Source: Candidatus Nitrosocaldus sp.
Lineage (GTDB): Archaea > Thermoproteota > Nitrososphaeria > Nitrososphaerales > Nitrosocaldaceae
Reading direction: 5' to 3'
NCBI GenBank assembly: GCA_025054855.1
Contig: JANWZS010000011.1
Coordinates: 13,004 to 61,885, forward strand
DNA: 48,882 bases
Shown here: positions 1 through 8,042 of the stretch, in pieces
Position numbering within the stretch: position 1 is the stretch's first letter
Layout: each line of letters starts with the position of its first letter
Notes under the pieces: generated by a model
Seen by the model: only the letters and a program-made list of their open reading frames with translations
Told to the model about the DNA's origin: nothing
Database searches by the model: none
Made by a program: the position numbers and the translations under genes

Positions 1-5
1 ATTTT

Positions 6-599
6 TTATCTTGCACTAACACTCTTCACTGCGAATGGGGCAACGTTCATGTTCAGGAACTCCTCTATCCTGAACTTTATATCGCTAGGGCTCAGATCCT
101 CCATCCCTGGTGAGCCTACATCGAACGTTATCCTGCTCCCCGTCACGTTTATGTTTGTAACAGTCAGATCTGCGTACTGATGCTGTATCTCCTCTATGTA
201 TGCCCTTGCCTGCTCAGTGGATGCAACATTGGATACGCTCAGTTCAACACTCACCACCTTCTTCATTGCTGCTGTTGTAGTTGTACCTGCTGTGGCCTTT
301 GCAGCCTCAAGCGTCACGGTCACAGCCCCGCCTATGTTGATCCTCTTCACTGCGAATGGGGCAACGTTCATGTTCAGGAACTCCTCTATCCTGAACTTTA
401 TATCGCTAGGGCTCAGATCCTCCATCCCTGGTGAGCCTACATCGAACGTTATCCTGCTCCCCGTCACGTTTATGTTTGTAACAGTCAGATCTGCGTACTG
501 ATGCTGTATCTCCTCTATGTATGCCCTTGCCTGCTCAGTGGATGCAACATTGGATACATCCAGCTCCACCCTCATAGCCTTGAGCGTTGCTGCCATCAT
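6..599 (-). CDS. Protein made of two near-identical 107-residue repeats, unknown function
   Basis: 197 residues. The protein consists of the same domain twice: residues 7-78 recur, identical, about 107 residues later, joined by an Ala/Thr-rich linker. I do not recognise the domain; it has no signal peptide or membrane segment, is acidic and looks soluble (alternating beta/alpha pattern with the phrase STEQARAYIEEIQHQYADL). At DNA level the repeat is a perfect 215-bp duplication (22-236 and 343-557), so it is recent or held identical by conversion. A TATA-like box lies on the minus strand at 618-626, about 20-27 nt before the start, which fits a leaderless transcript. The start could be either of two adjacent ATGs (599 or 596). 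Function unknown. Confidence 0.7.
   Translation of the reverse strand: MMAATLKAMRVELDVSNVASTEQARAYIEEIQHQYADLTVTNINVTGSRITFDVGSPGMEDLSPSDIKFRIEEFLNMNVAPFAVKRINIGGAVTVTLEAAKATAGTTTTAAMKKVVSVELSVSNVASTEQARAYIEEIQHQYADLTVTNINVTGSRITFDVGSPGMEDLSPSDIKFRIEEFLNMNVAPFAVKSVSAR
22..236. repeat. Direct repeat copy A (215 bp), partner of 343-557
   Basis: Base-for-base identical to 343-557 by eye, offset 321 bp (107 codons), so the reading frame is kept. It encodes most of the second domain copy of the minus-strand gene. Confidence 0.95.
343..557. repeat. Direct repeat copy B (215 bp), partner of 22-236
   Basis: Identical partner of 22-236; encodes most of the first domain copy. The flanking linker and the ends of the two domains differ, so the identity stops sharply. 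Confidence 0.95.
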
Positions 600-617
600 A
601 ATTCAATCAGTCTTAAA

Positions 618-626
618 TTATATAAA
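618..626 (-). promoter_or_regulatory. TATA box of the repeated-domain gene
   Basis: Minus-strand TTTATATAA sits 19-27 nt before the ATG at 599, the normal archaeal distance for a leaderless or nearly leaderless mRNA. Confidence 0.55.
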
Positions 627-645
627 CTTTTTAGTAATAAGTTCA

Positions 646-810
646 CTATTCTTGAACCTCAAGCCCCCAGAGTTTCAGCAGTTGCTTATCGAACTCCTGC
701 ACCTGGGAGTCAGATAGCTGATCGCCACAGTTCTTGTGGTACGCTATGCTTCTTAACCCATCCAGCTTGAACTCGACCTCGTAGAAGTGCACCTTTGGGC
801 ATCTGCACAT
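646..810 (-). CDS. Small conserved-looking protein, unknown function
   Basis: 54 residues from the ATG at 810 (MCRCPKVHFYEVEFKLDGL...). The frame stays open further upstream, but a TATA-like TTTATATTA lies about 30 nt before 810 and would fall inside a longer coding region, so I prefer 810 and a leaderless mRNA. It has two or three cysteines near the N-terminus and a histidine/cysteine pair (YHKNCGDQL) in the middle, which could bind a metal. No known family recognised. It could be longer (79 residues), in which case more cysteines (CLLC) join the N-terminus. Confidence 0.5.
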   Translation of the reverse strand: MCRCPKVHFYEVEFKLDGLRSIAYHKNCGDQLSDSQVQEFDKQLLKLWGLEVQE

Positions 811-919
811 GCCGAATCTGCAAAGGAGGCATAATATAAAGTCTTTCCATGCACTATAACATGACTGTTGGAACGGGTATAGCAACTACCACGCATGCCA
901 GTTCATCACCGATTGAAGA

Positions 920-927
920 TTTATAAG
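920..927 (+). promoter_or_regulatory. TATA box of secreted protein gene
   Basis: TTTATAAG begins 31 nt before the ATG at 951; a standard host promoter that serves as a spacing reference for the odd provirus promoters. Confidence 0.6.
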
Positions 928-950
928 CAATTGACCCCTGATAATTATAG

Positions 951-2105
951 ATGAAGAGAGTGGCATTGCATCTAACAGCTGTCATATTAGCAGCAGTACT
1001 ATCCATATCAAGCATTGCACACGTTGCACATGCACAGTCTACATGGTACCCTGGCAAGGGGGCAGAACTCGGCACATACTTCGTATACACAATAAGGGAT
1101 CTGGAGTATGAGAGCGGTAGGGAGTTGGAGGTTGCAATATGGTTGGGCTCAAGGGATGATCAGGGTAACTGGGTGGCGGATGTGAGCGTTAGTGATGCTG
1201 GCATGGTCAGCAGCGGTAAGATGGTACTATCGAGCATAAACATGCAGCCACAGAGTGCAGAGCCCTCGGTGAGCAAGTACAGGGCAATCATACAGAGGAC
1301 CCTGACATGGCTCGGTGACTTTGCAAACAGCATGGATCCAAAGTCTCTTGCACCATCAGCCTGGGGTAGGCTTGCCATAACTGGGGGAGTGCCAGTCGGT
1401 GTTGGTGCCCCAGTAGCCCTCCAGGTTACTAATGAGCAGATAAGCGCTGCAAACATGATGTGGAACACCACAATAGTCGGGTTCAGATACGGCAAGGACA
1501 GCAAGATATGGGTTGCGGAGAACTTCCCCCTACCCATAAAGGCTGAGGTCTATTCGTTCAGGACGGAGGAGCCGATACCAGTGCAGTACTCATTCGAGTT
1601 GGAGAGGTTCGGGAGGAGCGACAAGCCAGTAGAGTTGACTCCTAGTGTGGTCGAGATACCCAAGCCACCACTGGAGAAGTTGAGCAGCAATGGGAGTGTG
1701 TACGTGCTCCTCTACTGGGGACCCCAGACCATAATGCCTGGGCAGGAGGTGCAGATGGCAGCCCAACTCTACGATCCAGCGAAGAGGCCATTGAGGGAGA
1801 CCGAGAGGTACACCATAGAGGTCTTCGATGGGGATAAGAGCATACTAAGGCAGGAGATGAGCAACAACCTCCAGCCCGTGAAGGTCAAGTTTGAGAGCGA
1901 GGGTACGAAGCGTGTAGTGATAAGCTACCTCACATCATTCAGGACTGGAGAGGGGGAGACGATGATAATAGACAGGACAGAGTTCAACATAGTCGTCGTG
2001 CCGGAGTTCCCCCTGGGAGTTATGGTTATAGTAGCATCGATAATGGCTGTGATGATAGCAGTGACTAGAGGTAGGCTAGGGTCTCTACTGCATAGACAGT
2101 TCTGA
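951..2105 (+). CDS. Secreted, C-terminally anchored protein (PEF-type tail)
   Basis: 384 residues. Residues 1-28 are a signal peptide (basic start, hydrophobic core, cleavage after AHAQ). The long middle part is beta-rich and exposed outside the cell. The C-terminus has VVPEFPLGVMVIVASI..., a hydrophobic helix and a short basic tail: the arrangement of archaeal PEF/PEFG-CTERM sorting signals, where the tail is cut or replaced by a lipid anchor by an archaeosortase. That reading is from family knowledge; the exact motif here is PEFPLG. The middle domain is not recognised; the region near residues 245-330 (PGQEVQMAAQLYD, ILRQEMSNNL) resembles an Ig-like/oxidase-subunit-type beta sandwich only loosely. 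Monocistronic with its own TATA box. Confidence 0.8.
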   Translation: MKRVALHLTAVILAAVLSISSIAHVAHAQSTWYPGKGAELGTYFVYTIRDLEYESGRELEVAIWLGSRDDQGNWVADVSVSDAGMVSSGKMVLSSINMQPQSAEPSVSKYRAIIQRTLTWLGDFANSMDPKSLAPSAWGRLAITGGVPVGVGAPVALQVTNEQISAANMMWNTTIVGFRYGKDSKIWVAENFPLPIKAEVYSFRTEEPIPVQYSFELERFGRSDKPVELTPSVVEIPKPPLEKLSSNGSVYVLLYWGPQTIMPGQEVQMAAQLYDPAKRPLRETERYTIEVFDGDKSILRQEMSNNLQPVKVKFESEGTKRVVISYLTSFRTGEGETMIIDRTEFNIVVVPEFPLGVMVIVASIMAVMIAVTRGRLGSLLHRQF

Positions 2106-2167
2106 TCCCTCACATATATTTTTGTATTGTAAAGAGTTAATACCCAGAATAGCACCACTGCTATCCT

Positions 2168-2791
2168 GTGTACCATTCGAGCAGGGAGAGTGTAGATGAG
2201 TACAAGTTGACATGCATAGAGTTCATAAGGGACATCAGTAGGGATTACAAGGACTGGGTTCACAGGTACGATCTGGATGAGGGGGAGAGGGCATGGAGGT
2301 TGGAGATGATAGAGAATGTTGTGAAGGTTACTAGTGCATGGATAGCAGCGTACGGTAACACCATAAGGAAGATAGACCTCATCAAGGATGATGGCATAAA
2401 CAAGATGGCGGAGTTCACAGCAGGCTACCCATTCGAGTTCCAGGTGTATGTGGATGGGCAGTTGAGGTATGCTGAGCATAGACCAGGCATGATAGTTATG
2501 GATGTGAGGGCCAAGGCGAGGGAGGAGGGTAGAAGGGTTGGGATAACCATGTACAACAGGAGGATGAACGAGATCTTCCAACTGCTGACCGCAACGGAGG
2601 TCAGGGATGCGGTGAGCATAGTCAGTTACGATAACTCACATATGAACTCTATATCTGCAAAGGTTGTGCTGGATGCAGGGAGGTGCAGGGAATCGGATAT
2701 GCTATCCATGACCGTAGTGGTTGGGGAGTACGATGCAGATGGGATGGAGTTGGATAGGAGGGGGTTCACTACACTCATCAGGATAGTATGA
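2168..2791 (+). CDS. Hypothetical protein
   Basis: 207 residues from a GTG at 2168; the region lies 62 nt after the secreted protein. Alpha-helical N-terminal half (about residues 1-70, with charged helices), then mixed alpha/beta. No signal peptide, membrane segment or cysteine cluster. No recognised motif. Codon use (AGG, ATA, GAG) matches neighbours, which supports it as a real host gene. Confidence 0.65.
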   Translation: MYHSSRESVDEYKLTCIEFIRDISRDYKDWVHRYDLDEGERAWRLEMIENVVKVTSAWIAAYGNTIRKIDLIKDDGINKMAEFTAGYPFEFQVYVDGQLRYAEHRPGMIVMDVRAKAREEGRRVGITMYNRRMNEIFQLLTATEVRDAVSIVSYDNSHMNSISAKVVLDAGRCRESDMLSMTVVVGEYDADGMELDRRGFTTLIRIV

Positions 2792-2898
2792 ATTGACTGT
2801 TTTAGTGATGGGTAGATTGGGGTCTGTATATAGATGGGTACTCTCTGGCTCCATGCGAGTTTCTCATCAGATCACAAGAAACCAGCAACCAGCAACTC

Positions 2899-2922
2899 AC
2901 TCACTCACTCACTCTTCACCTA
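2899..2922. repeat. Tetranucleotide repeat (ACTC)n
   Basis: About five tandem ACTC units between two genes that converge here. Similar short tandem repeats follow other stop codons in the window (9363, 31089, 33630, 34688). Confidence 0.9.
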
Positions 2923-2970
2923 CCTCCTCTTACCTTACTTGCTGGATTGGTTACTGTATGGAGTGCGTTA

Positions 2971-3834
2971 TCACGGCTTGTACATGTATATCTTGTAGAG
3001 CTCACCACTATCCTCATCCGTATAACCCCACCTGCTCACATCTAGGCTCAACTGCCTGAACTTCCTCTGCATGCTCGGATGCAGAACATCGTATATGTTG
3101 TGGCTTATGACTATGGAGTTGCCCTCTGCAAGAGCATGCATCTTGGCTGCCATGCTTATACCATACCCAACCAGATCCACATCCATGCTCTTATCACTAC
3201 CGTACTGTATGACGGAATGCTCCCCGGCATCTATGCTCACCTTCATAGCAAGCTCTGGATAGTCGTACTGCATAAGGACCGGGTTTATACCCTGCCTCAG
3301 AACCTCTATCATCGATATAGCACAGTTCACAGAATCATCTGCTGCAAGGAGCAGGTTATGCATAGCAGGGAAGTACGCTATGACAGCATCCCCAACGTAC
3401 TTGAGTACTAGACCATTGAAGTTGTGCACCATGAACGACATCTCCTGTGTGAACGCTTGTATTATAACAGCTAGCCTCTCCACTGGGAGCATCCTGCTCA
3501 GCCTCGTGGAACCAACCATATCTGCATAGAGCACAACGAGTTTGATCTTCGAGTTGAGATGCCTCTTCAGGAACTCCTCCGATGACCTTGTTAGTGCCTG
3601 GAAGCGCATGTTCCTCTTCAGGGCCTTCCACATCCTCGACTGCACCTCCGCTATGTAGGTCTGGGTATCGACTACCCTTGATGATGAGAGTTCCCCAAGT
3701 ATTATGCTGGTCACATCCTCTGGCACAGCCCTCCTCCCCGTATCCTTACCCCCATCCATCATATCATCACCACTGCCAGCACCATCCCTCCCATCATCAT
3801 CATCAACTCTCTCACTACCAACACGCATCATCAC
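2971..3834 (-). CDS. Class III nucleotidyl cyclase (adenylate cyclase family)
   Basis: 287 residues. After a low-complexity Asp/Gly N-terminus (1-35) and a helical stretch comes a class III cyclase catalytic domain (about 90-285): the metal-binding LYADMVGSTRLS, the second metal/dimer loop KYVGDAVIAYFP, and VDLVGYGISMAAKMHALA, which is where other cyclases carry the transition-state Asn and Arg. Here those positions appear as Ser and Lys. No membrane segment, so it is cytoplasmic. Expected to make a cyclic nucleotide from ATP (or GTP) as a homodimer, but the substitution makes activity uncertain. A strong TATA box (3853-3864) precedes it. Confidence 0.88.
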   Translation of the reverse strand: MMMRVGSERVDDDDGRDGAGSGDDMMDGGKDTGRRAVPEDVTSIILGELSSSRVVDTQTYIAEVQSRMWKALKRNMRFQALTRSSEEFLKRHLNSKIKLVVLYADMVGSTRLSRMLPVERLAVIIQAFTQEMSFMVHNFNGLVLKYVGDAVIAYFPAMHNLLLAADDSVNCAISMIEVLRQGINPVLMQYDYPELAMKVSIDAGEHSVIQYGSDKSMDVDLVGYGISMAAKMHALAEGNSIVISHNIYDVLHPSMQRKFRQLSLDVSRWGYTDEDSGELYKIYMYKP

Positions 3835-3852
3835 TGATCTATGATAGAAATA

Positions 3853-3864
3853 CTTTTATATAAT
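3853..3864 (-). promoter_or_regulatory. TATA box of cyclase gene
   Basis: Minus-strand ATTATATAAAAG lies 19-30 nt before the start at 3834, the usual archaeal position. Confidence 0.6.
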
Positions 3865-3942
3865 ATGTTATAGTACAGACTCCTTAATATTATCGGGTTA
3901 TGATATGGATGATCTGTATTCTTTAAACTTCAACTGTAGTTA

Positions 3943-4908
3943 TTAGCATTGCATATATAACTCCCTTGTGAGTTGCACAACCTTCTCCGCTATTATTGCT
4001 GATGCCAGCGCCTGTGCCTCCCTGGTCTGCGCACCTATATGGGGTGTGCATACAACGTTTGGTAGCCTTATCAGCTCAAGGTTGGTTGGGGGCTCAACCT
4101 CATACACATCTAGAGCTGCACCAGCTATCCTGCCCTCCTTCAGGGCATCCAGCAGCGCCTGCTCATCCACGACCGCACCCCTGGCTGTGTTGATTATGTA
4201 CGCACTCGGCTTCATCCTAGCAAGCCTCTCAGCACTGATCATATGCCTTGTACCATCGTTCAGTGGCACGTGCAGTGTGACAAAGTCAGAACTCCTGAGC
4301 AGTGTATCTATATCCGTCACGACCATGCCTAGTTCCCTCACAAGCATGGGGTCTATCTTAACCACATCATACGCTATTATGTTCATGCCTAGTGCCCTGG
4401 CAAGCCTGGCTACCCTCGTGCCTATCTTACCCATGCCTACTATGCCCAGGTACTTCCCCTTCAACTCTATACCCATCAACTCGCTCTTCAGCCACCTCCC
4501 CTCCTTCATGGCAGAATCTGCCCTCGCTATACCCCTGGCAAGGCACACCATGAGCCCTATGACGAGTTCGGCAACAGCGGTCATGGCCGCCTCTTCAGCG
4601 TTCACAACCCTTATCCCCTTGCTCCTAGCATAGTCCACATCTATGTTGTCCAGACCAACCCCAACCCTTGCTATTATCCTCAGGTTCTCCCCAGCATCTA
4701 TGACATCCTTCCTGACCTTGGTCCTGCTCCTCACAACCAGCACGTTGTACTCCCTTATCGCAGTGAGCAGCTCATCATGCTTGATCTCTGGCCTGTAGTC
4801 CACATGCAGCCCGTTCCTCCTCATAACCTCTATCCCATTGCTGTCTATAGCATCAGATACGAGTACCCTTATACCTCGTTGTGCTTGCATGATACTGCTG
4901 TGGACCAT
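3943..4908 (-). CDS. serA: D-3-phosphoglycerate dehydrogenase-type 2-hydroxyacid dehydrogenase
   Basis: 321 residues. D-isomer-specific 2-hydroxyacid dehydrogenase: substrate-binding halves around a Rossmann fold with GIVGMGKIGTRVARLAR (about 150-166) and an acidic residue after it (YD) that indicates NAD(H). Catalytic Arg in NTARGAVVDE, Glu in DVYEVEPP and His in TPHIGAQT are all visible. It ends after the catalytic domain, so it lacks the C-terminal ACT/regulatory part of long SerA proteins; this short form is common in archaea. Likely makes 3-phosphohydroxypyruvate for serine synthesis; another 2-hydroxyacid dehydrogenase role (glyoxylate/hydroxypyruvate) cannot be excluded. The start may also be the ATG at 4890. 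Confidence 0.85.
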   Translation of the reverse strand: MVHSSIMQAQRGIRVLVSDAIDSNGIEVMRRNGLHVDYRPEIKHDELLTAIREYNVLVVRSRTKVRKDVIDAGENLRIIARVGVGLDNIDVDYARSKGIRVVNAEEAAMTAVAELVIGLMVCLARGIARADSAMKEGRWLKSELMGIELKGKYLGIVGMGKIGTRVARLARALGMNIIAYDVVKIDPMLVRELGMVVTDIDTLLRSSDFVTLHVPLNDGTRHMISAERLARMKPSAYIINTARGAVVDEQALLDALKEGRIAGAALDVYEVEPPTNLELIRLPNVVCTPHIGAQTREAQALASAIIAEKVVQLTRELYMQC

Positions 4909-4964
4909 GGCTAAATTAACCTATCTCCATCTCCACGATCATGAGCCATGGCATCCGTATACGG

Positions 4965-4971
4965 TTAAATA
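4965..4971 (+). promoter_or_regulatory. Host TATA box TTAAATA at normal spacing
   Basis: TTAAATA ends 22 nt before the ATG at 4994. The same hexamer TAAATA recurs in the provirus, but there only 5 nt from the start codon, so this site is the natural comparison. Confidence 0.6.
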
Positions 4972-4993
4972 GTTCCAGCATCTATCACTCTTT

Positions 4994-5398
4994 ATGGTGA
5001 ACTACATAATGCGTATAGCGAATAATGATGAGTTTGAGGCCAGTGTATTCGGCAAGAGGGCATACTACACAGCTATGAGGAGGAAGTGGGAGAAGGGCAT
5101 GAAGATACTCCTTGCAAGGAGGATGGAGAAGGGTGATGCGTTCATAGGCTACGCTGTAGTGGATAGGGCAGTGGGCATAGAGGGTCTGAGCACTGATGAG
5201 ATGATCATGTGCAAGAAGAACGGTTGGAGTACAAAGATACTCTTCAGTAGATTGGTCAGGTTGGAGCCTCCAATACCCATAAAGAGCACACCTGTGGGTA
5301 AGTGGCCACAGAAGGGTGCACTGCTCCATGGCGCACCCATAAGCGAGGAGGATCTCAACGCTGTGATAGAACTTGCGAGTATAAAGATAAACTATTGA
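4994..5398 (+). CDS. Conserved-type hypothetical protein, small soluble
   Basis: 134 residues, basic. Beta-rich with the phrases AFIGYAVVDRAVGIEGL and NGWSTKILFSRLVRLEPPIP, a pattern that reminds me of EVE/ASCH (PUA-like) nucleic-acid-binding folds, in which a hydrophobic beta barrel ends with a KF.../RL element; this is a weak resemblance. No membrane segment. Divergent from serA, with a TATA box at 4965-4971, and therefore its own leaderless transcript. Function not assigned. Confidence 0.7.
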   Translation: MVNYIMRIANNDEFEASVFGKRAYYTAMRRKWEKGMKILLARRMEKGDAFIGYAVVDRAVGIEGLSTDEMIMCKKNGWSTKILFSRLVRLEPPIPIKSTPVGKWPQKGALLHGAPISEEDLNAVIELASIKINY

Positions 5399-5462
5399 GT
5401 GGTAGTAAGAGATGGTAAAGAAGATAGGATTATGTAGTGTAACGCTAGCACATCCTATTACA

Positions 5463-6314
5463 TCATACCATCCATCTGTAGAGGAGCAGTGCTATTGATG
5501 GGCCTAGCAGCAGCAGCACCATGCCTATGATGCTCTCTGGGATGACATTGAACGATACCCAGAAGAACTGCCAGAACTCTCCAGCACGTAGGGTCACCCC
5601 ATCCTCCCCTCTCGCACCACTCGTGAGGTCACAGAATACAGTGTACTCTCCTGCACTGCCAGTATCTGCCATTGGGAAATCATCTGGGAACCTCATGAGC
5701 AGGTGGTCATCATCTACACCATTACCATCCACATCACCCCTGCTGAATGGTGCGTGTGTGAAGTATGCTCTACCATCTGGGGTGATAACAACTACTACAC
5801 CATCAACAGTACCAGTACCTGCAGGCTCACTGAAGCATGCTACCTCTGCACTCCCATGCACATTTATGGTCTCAGGCATGATGAGCCCCTGCCTCAACCT
5901 CATACTGCCATCTGTGTAAATTGACTGCCAGAACTCGGCGGTTATGCTGCTGTACGCCCCCTCCTCATCCCTATCACTCCCACTCCATAGATTGCAGAGT
6001 ACAGTAAAGTCTGTAGCAGGTCTAGCACCAAAGTCATCTGGGAACGTTAGCATCACATGATCATCCTCTATGCCATTGGAGTTTACGTCACCAACGCTGA
6101 ATCTCACGGTCCTGGAGTATGGCATATCAGCGAACACGGTAACATCACCATTCACACCACTAGGATGCGAGGGCTCACTGAAGCATGTTATGATATACCT
6201 TCCATCGCTCTGCGCTATGGTGATCCCCTGCTCGAAGATCTTCTGTGCATATACAGGATAGGCCATGAGTAGAGATGCAGAGATCGCCAGCATCACGTAT
6301 ATGACAGTTCTCAT
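5463..6314 (-). CDS. Secreted protein with two calcium-loop-like repeats and a C-terminal anchor
   Basis: 283 residues. Signal peptide at 1-23 (cut near YAQK). Two homologous domains follow (about 40-120 and 150-235). Each starts with CFSEP, contains a loop rich in Asp/Asn (GDVNSNGIEDDH and GDVDGNGVDDDH) followed by FPDDF, and ends with a second cysteine (VLCNLWSG, VFCDLTSG). The loops look like EF-hand/dockerin/thrombospondin-type calcium sites; the paired cysteines may form a disulphide. A hydrophobic helix at about 258-280 anchors it. Probably an extracellular structural or adhesive protein; the family is not known to me. An inverted repeat and a palindrome lie upstream (6356-6410). Confidence 0.75.
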   Translation of the reverse strand: MRTVIYVMLAISASLLMAYPVYAQKIFEQGITIAQSDGRYIITCFSEPSHPSGVNGDVTVFADMPYSRTVRFSVGDVNSNGIEDDHVMLTFPDDFGARPATDFTVLCNLWSGSDRDEEGAYSSITAEFWQSIYTDGSMRLRQGLIMPETINVHGSAEVACFSEPAGTGTVDGVVVVITPDGRAYFTHAPFSRGDVDGNGVDDDHLLMRFPDDFPMADTGSAGEYTVFCDLTSGARGEDGVTLRAGEFWQFFWVSFNVIPESIIGMVLLLLGPSIALLLYRWMV

Positions 6315-6337
6315 ATAATAGAGTGGTTATGCATGCA

Positions 6338-6345
6338 TAAAAATG
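6338..6345 (-). promoter_or_regulatory. TATA box of the secreted repeat protein
   Basis: Minus-strand TTTTTATG about 25-31 nt before the start at 6314. Confidence 0.45.
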
Positions 6346-6355
6346 TTCACTAGAT

Positions 6356-6410
6356 CTTCTATAACATAAATTATAGAAGGAAAGATATGTAATCTGTATA
6401 ACATGTTATA
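6356..6410. promoter_or_regulatory. Inverted repeat plus palindrome upstream of the secreted protein; rest of 6315-6619 empty
   Basis: CTTCTATAA / TTATAGAAG with a 6-nt gap (6356-6379), then a perfect 14-bp palindrome TATAACATGTTATA (6397-6410). They sit upstream of the minus-strand promoter at 6338-6345, where a regulator could bind. No T-run follows, so a terminator is unlikely. I see no gene in the rest of this 305-bp gap. Confidence 0.4.
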
Positions 6411-6619
6411 GACATGTTAGGGCAAGTCTATAGAGTGGACTAGGTTTCAGGGCAATATAACAACCACGTGCATATCGCAGCGCATCACATAATTACCTGC
6501 ATCCATCAGCCTTGCAGGTTACCATCAATACCATGCTCATCGACACAGATAATGTTATGCTAGAGTATAGACGAAGTGGATCAATAGGTTATTAAGTGGT
6601 TGCATGCTGATGCTTGCAC

Positions 6620-8020
6620 ATGTACAGGGTAGACAGGGACTCTCTGGGAGAGGTCAGGGTTCCAAGGGACGCATACTATGGCCCATTCACCGCAAGGGCA
6701 CTCGAGCACTACAATGCCACTGGGCAGAGGATGCATGCCAACATGGTAAGAGCGTATGTCATGATAAAGAGGAGTGCAGCACTGGCCAACATGGAGCTCA
6801 ATGTACTTGAGAGGGAGAAGGGCGATGCTATAGTCAGGGCATGTGATGCCATACTCGCTGGGGAACTCATGGAGCAGTTCCCCATAGATGCGCTCAACTC
6901 TGGTGCTGGTACGGCGTTCAACATGAACGTCAACGAGGTCATAGCCAACAAAGCGCTGGAGTTGCTGGGAAGGGGGAAGGGCGACTACTCCTACCTCCAC
7001 CCAAACGATCACGTGAACATGTCGCAGTCAAGCAACGATACCTTCCCTACAGCACTGCATCTAGCCATACTCCTGAGCAGCAGGGACCTCCTAACTTCAC
7101 TAGATAGGCTCATATCATCTCTGCGCAGCAAGGCTGAGGAGTTCAGGCATATACTGAAGATAGGCAGGACGCATCTCATGGATGCGCTACCAGTGACCCT
7201 AGGCTCAGAGTTCAGTGCATATGCCAATGCTATAGAGGATGCCAGGAGGTACCTCATGAGTGCACTGGAGGAGTTGAGGTACGTCGCTCTGGGAGGGACT
7301 GCAGTCGGTACTGGTGCCAATGCACCAGATGGCTATAGGGTTCTGGCTATAAGGTACCTTGCCGAGGTCTCTGGCATAGACCTCAAACCTGCCAGGGATA
7401 TGCAGTATGCACTGCAGAGCAGGCTTGCAGTAGCGTACGTATCCTCATGCCTAAGGAACCTTGCGCTTGAGCTGATAAGGATAGCGAATGATCTGAGGCT
7501 CATGGCATCCGGCCCATTGGCAGGGTTGGGTGAACTGACCATACCTGCGGTCCATGCTGGCTCGAGCATAATGCCTGGGAAGGTGAATCCATCACTGGCG
7601 GAGTGCCTGAACATGGTCTGCTTCAACGTGGTCGGGAATGATGCATGCGTTGCGCTAGCGGTCCAGGCAGGGCAGCTCGAGTTGAATGTCATGCTCCCTG
7701 TTATGGCCAGATGCGTACTAGACTCCATGGATATGCTCTCAAGGTTCCTGCCCGTATTCGCTGAGCATATGGTAGATGGACTGAAGGCCAACGAGGCAAG
7801 GCTGAGGGATGGTGTTGAGAGCAACCCTATAATGGTCACACTGCTCTCACCGTACATTGGTTATGTCAAGGCTGCAGAGCTCTACAAGGAGGCACTCAGG
7901 CAGGGTGTGAGCATAAGGCATCTGGTGGTGAGGGAGGGGCTTATGGATGAGAGGAAGGTGGATGAGGTGCTTGCCAGTGCTGCTGGTCCAGCAGATCACA
8001 CAAGGAAGAAGGAGGAGTAG
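6620..8020 (+). CDS. fumC: Class II fumarate hydratase
   Basis: 466 residues from ATG 6620 (TTG 6614 is an alternative). Fumarase/aspartase superfamily: NSGAGTAFNMNVNEVIAN, HPNDHVNMSQSSNDTFPTA, GRTHLMDALPVTLGSEF, GGTAVGTGANA and the superfamily signature GSSIMPGKVNP with its catalytic serine loop. The THL..D and GTAVGTG.NA forms favour fumarase over aspartate ammonia-lyase. It reversibly hydrates fumarate to malate; in ammonia-oxidising archaea this serves the TCA-type reactions that handle carbon from the 3-hydroxypropionate/4-hydroxybutyrate cycle. It is followed after about 22 nt by the methylthiotransferase gene, likely in one transcript. Aspartase activity is the main alternative. Confidence 0.88.
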   Translation: MYRVDRDSLGEVRVPRDAYYGPFTARALEHYNATGQRMHANMVRAYVMIKRSAALANMELNVLEREKGDAIVRACDAILAGELMEQFPIDALNSGAGTAFNMNVNEVIANKALELLGRGKGDYSYLHPNDHVNMSQSSNDTFPTALHLAILLSSRDLLTSLDRLISSLRSKAEEFRHILKIGRTHLMDALPVTLGSEFSAYANAIEDARRYLMSALEELRYVALGGTAVGTGANAPDGYRVLAIRYLAEVSGIDLKPARDMQYALQSRLAVAYVSSCLRNLALELIRIANDLRLMASGPLAGLGELTIPAVHAGSSIMPGKVNPSLAECLNMVCFNVVGNDACVALAVQAGQLELNVMLPVMARCVLDSMDMLSRFLPVFAEHMVDGLKANEARLRDGVESNPIMVTLLSPYIGYVKAAELYKEALRQGVSIRHLVVREGLMDERKVDEVLASAAGPADHTRKKEE

Positions 8021-8042
8021 TGTGTAAGGAGTAGTGTGTGGC

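Noticed and set aside
2793-3059. Plus-strand ORF across the ACTC repeat
   Set aside because: Overlaps the end of the cyclase gene on the other strand and is mostly repeat-derived.
6614-8020. Aspartate ammonia-lyase instead of fumarase
   Set aside because: The GRTHL..D and GTAVGTG.NA motifs follow the fumarase wording, although the two enzymes share the GSSIMPGKVNP signature and certainty needs an alignment.
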